Shown in pieces: positions 60,923 to 64,000 of a DNA stretch of 64,000 nt. Numbering within the stretch: position 1 is the stretch's first letter; each line of letters starts with the position of its first letter. This DNA is from Agathobaculum butyriciproducens. Its GTDB lineage: Bacteria > Bacillota > Clostridia > Oscillospirales > Butyricicoccaceae. The notes under the pieces are model-generated. The model worked only from the letters and a program-made list of their open reading frames with translations. It was not told the DNA's origin and did not search any database. The translations under genes were made by a program, and so were the position numbers. The DNA is taken from assembly GCA_003096535.1 (NCBI GenBank), contig QEKJ01000001.1, positions 62,001 through 126,000 on the forward strand, given 5' to 3'.

Positions 60923-61960
60923 TTAATTCCATAAATCATCAGATTCCTCGCTTGTCTGGTCGAAATTCTTTCTATTCTGAACTTGCGTTTCTTCACTTAT
61001 TTCAGCCAGCGCAGTGGTATTGCTTTGTTGGCTGGATTCTTGTGTGACATGGTATAATTCTGCCGTTAAGCACTCCTCCCGTTGTTCCTCTGAACATTTT
61101 TTCTCTATAACGTGATTCAGTGCAGTTTCGATTTGTGCTATGCTGATATTCTCTAATTGCTTACTAACTGCATTACCTTTCATTTCTCGATCATCAATAC
61201 GAATAGTTTGGGGTGTTGCCTTCACTATCTTAAACAGCAACTGACGTACTTCATCCACTAAAGATTCTTCATTTCTGGCCAGAAAATAATTTTTTGCATC
61301 CAAGGTCATAAAACCGCCATCCAAAGCCCGCTCGTTACCATTGACAGAGTAATTACTGTTATCAGTCTTACTAATTTCAGTATCGTTACTATCAGTGTTA
61401 CTGTTATCAGTCTTACTAATTTCAGTATTATTCTTATCAGTCTTATTACTCTGTCCGTTGGACGGGTCTTGAACTGTCCGTTCGACTGATCTTGAACTGT
61501 CCGTTGGACGGGTCTTGAACTGTCCGTTGGACGGGTCTGGACTGTCTGCCGGACTGGTCTGGAACTGTCTATTTGACGGGCTAGCTTGCAGTACATCATA
61601 CACATAGATTAAATTGGGTTTCCCCAATCCCTGCCGAACCTTGTGAATCAATCCTGCCTTGTCCAGTTCGTCTACCAGTTTCCCAGCTTTCTTTGCGCGA
61701 CAGCGAACAGCCGACGCTATGTTTTCAAGGTCATAATAGATGAACGGCGTGCCATTCTCATCTTTCATCTGTTTAGTGATAGACAGTTGCAGCCGGTCAC
61801 GCATCAGGGTGTACGCCAGAATGTGTTGTGCTGTCAGGTGTTTGTATTGTGGGTATTGCGGCGCTTTTTCATCAAAGAAAACTTTCGGCAGTTTGGCGAA
61901 CGCTTGTGTGCTTTCGCTCTGGCCGAACGTTTCGTTCGGTGTGGTAATGGAATTACTCAT
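60923..61960 (-). CDS. RepA_N-type replication initiator
   Basis: A 345-residue protein. Residues about 20-130 match the RepA_N winged-helix domain of plasmid and element initiators (KLPKVFFDEKAPQYPQYKHL, ILAYTLMRDRLQLS, FIYYDLENIASAV). The middle (about 135-215) is low complexity, with repeats of SNGQFKTRPTDS and NTEISKTDNSN. The C-terminal part (about 220-320) resembles the DUF6017-type domain of such initiators. ATG at 61960 follows GGAGGATAAA. It overlaps the smaller paralogue upstream by 8 bases. Confidence 0.85.
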   Translation of the reverse strand: MSNSITTPNETFGQSESTQAFAKLPKVFFDEKAPQYPQYKHLTAQHILAYTLMRDRLQLSITKQMKDENGTPFIYYDLENIASAVRCRAKKAGKLVDELDKAGLIHKVRQGLGKPNLIYVYDVLQASPSNRQFQTSPADSPDPSNGQFKTRPTDSSRSVERTVQDPSNGQSNKTDKNNTEISKTDNSNTDSNDTEISKTDNSNYSVNGNERALDGGFMTLDAKNYFLARNEESLVDEVRQLLFKIVKATPQTIRIDDREMKGNAVSKQLENISIAQIETALNHVIEKKCSEEQREECLTAELYHVTQESSQQSNTTALAEISEETQVQNRKNFDQTSEESDDLWN

Positions 61961-62351
61961 TTTTATCCTCCGTGATGTTGTGAATGTAATACCGATTTGG
62001 ATGGTAATGCTCTGCCTTTACTCGTGTAATCAAGCCCGCATCTTCAAGCTGAGTAACCAGCTTAATAGCCTTGTTGCGTGCACAATGAAGGTCAGCCGCA
62101 ATCTGTTTCATCTTGTAATAGACATACGGCGTTTCCGACTCATTGAACCATCCATCAGTGGAAAGCAAAAACAGCCTGTCTAACATCAAAATATACAGAC
62201 ATTTTGCACCTGTTGACAGTTGCGCGTATTTAGGGTTGTCGAACAGCGCCCGTGGGACGCTGATCTGCGACGGTCGGTTACGAAAAGACATTGTGAAATT
62301 TTCTTTCATATCCTCTCTCATCATTGCAATGTACTGTTCTTCATTCATCAT
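61953..62351 (-). CDS. Short RepA_N-domain protein
   Basis: A 132-residue paralogue of the N-terminal domain of the next gene: ISVPRALFDNPKYAQLSTGAKCLYILMLDRLFLS-like, PYVYYKMKQIAADLHCARNKAIKLVTQLEDAGLITRV. It has no C-terminal domain, so it may be a regulator or co-initiator. ATG at 62351 follows AAAGGAG by about 10 bases. Overlap with repA suggests coupled translation. Confidence 0.8.
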   Translation of the reverse strand: MMNEEQYIAMMREDMKENFTMSFRNRPSQISVPRALFDNPKYAQLSTGAKCLYILMLDRLFLLSTDGWFNESETPYVYYKMKQIAADLHCARNKAIKLVTQLEDAGLITRVKAEHYHPNRYYIHNITEDKNE

Positions 62352-62381
62352 TTTAATTTTCTCCTTTGCGTTTTTTGAATT

Positions 62382-62594
62382 TTAACATTCTATCCTTTCG
62401 TCTGGCTCGCCCCGATTTTTCGGAAAACAGCTTTCACGGCTCACCGAAGTTTCGGGAAAAGTCCGCCCAGACAGAAAATTTAAGTTTTCTTGAATTTTCT
62501 CGATTGCACGAATCAAACTCGAACGTGGGAATGAGCCAAAATACTTGACTTCTCCCGCACTTGATGGTAGTCTTATTTTGAATAGTTTAATCAC
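62382..62594 (-). CDS. Small hypothetical protein of the mobile element
   Basis: A 70-residue frame starting GTG at 62594 with AAAGGAG 9 bases upstream, ending 30 bases before the short RepA_N gene. MIKLFKIRLPSSAGEVKYFG at the start; no domain recognised. The well-placed ribosome site and tight spacing are the only support. Confidence 0.5.
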   Translation of the reverse strand: MIKLFKIRLPSSAGEVKYFGSFPRSSLIRAIEKIQENLNFLSGRTFPETSVSRESCFPKNRGEPDERIEC

Positions 62595-63278
62595 AATTTC
62601 TCACTCCTTTCATAATCGACTCAGAATCGCCCAGAATCGTTTCTGGTGGTTGTTCGTCGAATGGTGCACCAGAGGCATCAAAAAGCGATTACAGAGCATT
62701 CTCGCAGGATTATGGTGTTTTCACACTGTCTATCAAATTGTAATCACTCTCTTTCCGGTCATTGATCGTGGTTGGTCACTGGCTGAACTCGGTACCGAAA
62801 CGGTATGGCAGGAACGATTGTGGTGCATTCTCGCAGGCTTATAGCGTTTCTGCGCTGTTTGTCAAATCATAGTCATCCCCTTCGCGGTCGTTGGTCGTGA
62901 GTGGTCACTGGCTGAACTCGATACCGAAACGTTATTGAATTGTGAATCGCTGGCTGAACTCAACGCTGAAATGTCGTTGAGTGGCCGTGCGGCTGGCTTG
63001 CTAAATCATGGGATTTCACCTCTTTCTACAAATGGGCGCAAGATGGCGCAGAATCGTTTCTGGTGGTCGTCCGTCAAGAGATACGCGCAGTTAGGGCAGG
63101 AACCATCGTGGCGCGTTCTCGCAGGCTTATGCAGCTTGTCGCGCAGTGTTTTTTGCTTGACATATACTACTATACGAAAAACCGGATTTTGGGTCGCAGC
63201 GTTGTGCACAAATTTCATTCTCGTTTATCGTGTATTATTTACAATTCTCAACTAAAATCATTATATAAACATCAAAAA
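62595..63278. repeat. Repeat-rich leader of the replication genes with a repetitive, interrupted plus-strand frame
   Basis: Three imperfect copies of GCATTCTCGCAGGCTTAT (62698, 62822, 63113), three of CTGGCTGAACTC (62777, 62902, 62951) and two of CAGAATCGTTTCTGGTGGT (62631, 63048). Read on the plus strand, one frame stays open from 62545 to 63255 except for a single TAG at 62842, and the repeats give peptides such as QNRFWW, ILAGL and SLAEL. There is no ribosome site for it. It may be a decayed gene or an origin/leader region. Confidence 0.6.
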
Positions 63279-63327
63279 GCGGCTGATATGCGTGAAAAAT
63301 CGCACATCAGCCGCAGTTATTTTTTAA
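63279..63327 (+). terminator. Strong hairpin terminator, possibly bidirectional
   Basis: GCGGCTGATATGCG-TGAAAAAT-CGCACATCAGCCGC, followed by AGTTATTTTTT on the plus strand and TTTTTG on the minus strand. Confidence 0.75.
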
Positions 63328-63440
63328 TCAAAAATCATCGTTATACAGGATAACAGTCAGGGTAATCGGTTCCTGCTCGGCAAATCTCACCGTGAGAACG
63401 TCAAGTATGTTCTCATCTTCTCCCTCAGTACACCCGCTTA
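63328..63440 (-). pseudogene. C-terminal gene remnant without a start
   Basis: The minus strand has a frame ending with TGA at 63330-63328 that reads ...DENILDVLTVRFAEQEPITL and then TVILYNDDF. It looks protein-like but has no ATG, GTG or ribosome site before an upstream stop, and the hairpin at 63431 cuts into it. Probably the tail of a gene lost by rearrangement. Family not recognised. Confidence 0.35.
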
Positions 63441-63460
63441 TATAAAGAGAAGCACCCTAT
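63431..63460 (-). terminator. Hairpin after the right-edge gene
   Basis: GAGAAGCACCCTA and TAGGGTGCTTCTC form a perfect 13-base stem 20 bases past the stop at 63483; the T run on the minus strand (CTTTATAT) is weak. Confidence 0.65.
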
Positions 63461-63482
63461 TAGGGTGCTTCTCCTGTTATTT

Positions 63483-64000
63483 TCACTTTTCTGCTGTGAA
63501 GTACAATGCCGGGCCATCTTCACTTTTGAATGTGTACTGAATCCCGTTGACGTTTTTTGTTATTATATATTTATCTTTTCCCTCTTTGACTATTGCATTA
63601 TAAAGATCAGTTATTTCATCTTCAGTAGCATTCTCTTGTGTTGCATACATTAAAGTTTTTTCATAATCTGTAAAGTTTACAGCTCCGCCCAGATAACTCA
63701 TTGCATCTTTCTGGCTTAAAGCATAACCTATATAGCAGCAAATAGTTATGCGTTTCCAATCCGTTTGTTCATCATTCATGACATACTCAAAGTATTCTCG
63801 GTAATTTCCATCTCGATTCAAATCCGGATTATACGTCGGTGCACCATCCACATCATTGACCACAGCCTCATCAATATCAAGGAATGTTGTATGGCGCACT
63901 TCCGAATCAGAACCCGCTCCTTCCGGATCAAATATCTTCAGACCCTCATTAAACTTTTCCACAAAATCCACATAGCAGTCTGCTGGCGGAACTAATTTCA
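63483..64000 (-). CDS. Hypothetical protein, C-terminal part (runs off the window)
   Basis: At least 172 residues; the frame stays open to the right edge, so the start is missing (an internal GTG at 63971 lacks a ribosome site). The visible part is acidic and aspartate-rich (FDPEGAGSDSEVRHTTFLDIDE, NPDLNRDGNYREYFEY) with a small hydrophobic ICCYIGYAL segment. It could be an extracellular or lipoprotein domain of the mobile element. Not recognised. Confidence 0.6.
   Translation of the reverse strand, partial: KLVPPADCYVDFVEKFNEGLKIFDPEGAGSDSEVRHTTFLDIDEAVVNDVDGAPTYNPDLNRDGNYREYFEYVMNDEQTDWKRITICCYIGYALSQKDAMSYLGGAVNFTDYEKTLMYATQENATEDEITDLYNAIVKEGKDKYIITKNVNGIQYTFKSEDGPALYFTAEK

Overview
The window looks like chromosome from a GC-rich, Gram-positive gut Clostridia species, probably Oscillospirales/Ruminococcaceae-like. 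This is an inference from gene content, the cluster order below, strong AGGAGG ribosome sites and TTGACA-N17-TATAAT promoters; no rRNA or tRNA gene is present to fix the taxonomy. From 1 to about 58,700 it is ordinary, mostly minus-strand chromosome. From about 58,900 to the right edge it is an AT-richer integrated mobile element.

Layout. 1-9,300: DUF951 end, uridine phosphorylase, MATE exporter, metK under a SAM-I riboswitch, a two-gene 2-hydroxyacyl-CoA dehydratase/activase-like system, and an aldose epimerase. 9,334-12,550: a MITE-like insertion, then an Hpt protein and a REC-HD-GYP-GGDEF c-di-GMP regulator. 12,638-20,480: feoAB, an S1-domain protein, rarA and hisC from divergent promoters, an orphan holin-like pair, an HD phosphohydrolase and nrdR. 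20,500-28,240: secDF, purB and an aspartate aminotransferase, separated by two copies of a roughly 1.1 kb foldback element with no convincing gene. 28,385-44,380: the conserved Firmicutes cluster yicC-remA-gmk-rpoZ-coaBC-priA-(GNAT)-def-fmt-(zinc protease)-rsmB-rlmN-prpC-prkC-rsgA-thiN; rpe, often found between rsgA and thiN, is missing. 44,399-52,642: a DnaJ-like/DUF5685/membrane trio, an RseC-like protein, a FAD oxidoreductase, cdaA-cdaR (c-di-AMP), and a cysteine desulfurase with a DUF3343 partner. 52,668-58,678: a MITE, a DUF815 ATPase, HtrA and a two-component system. 58,924-64,000: Tn916-type integrase and excisionase, an array of about eight hairpins, two overlapping RepA_N-like initiators, a repeat-rich leader and a gene running off the window.

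The least explained sequence is non-coding. The two 1.1 kb foldback copies differ by paired, compensating substitutions in three separate stems, which points to selection on a folded RNA (or DNA) structure. The mobile element holds the hairpin array between its excisionase and replication genes. Many intergenic gaps carry dispersed palindromes: an AATGGAGAATGG family, a GAGTGAAGAGTGGAGA family, and composite nested CGTAGGG...CCCTACG elements.
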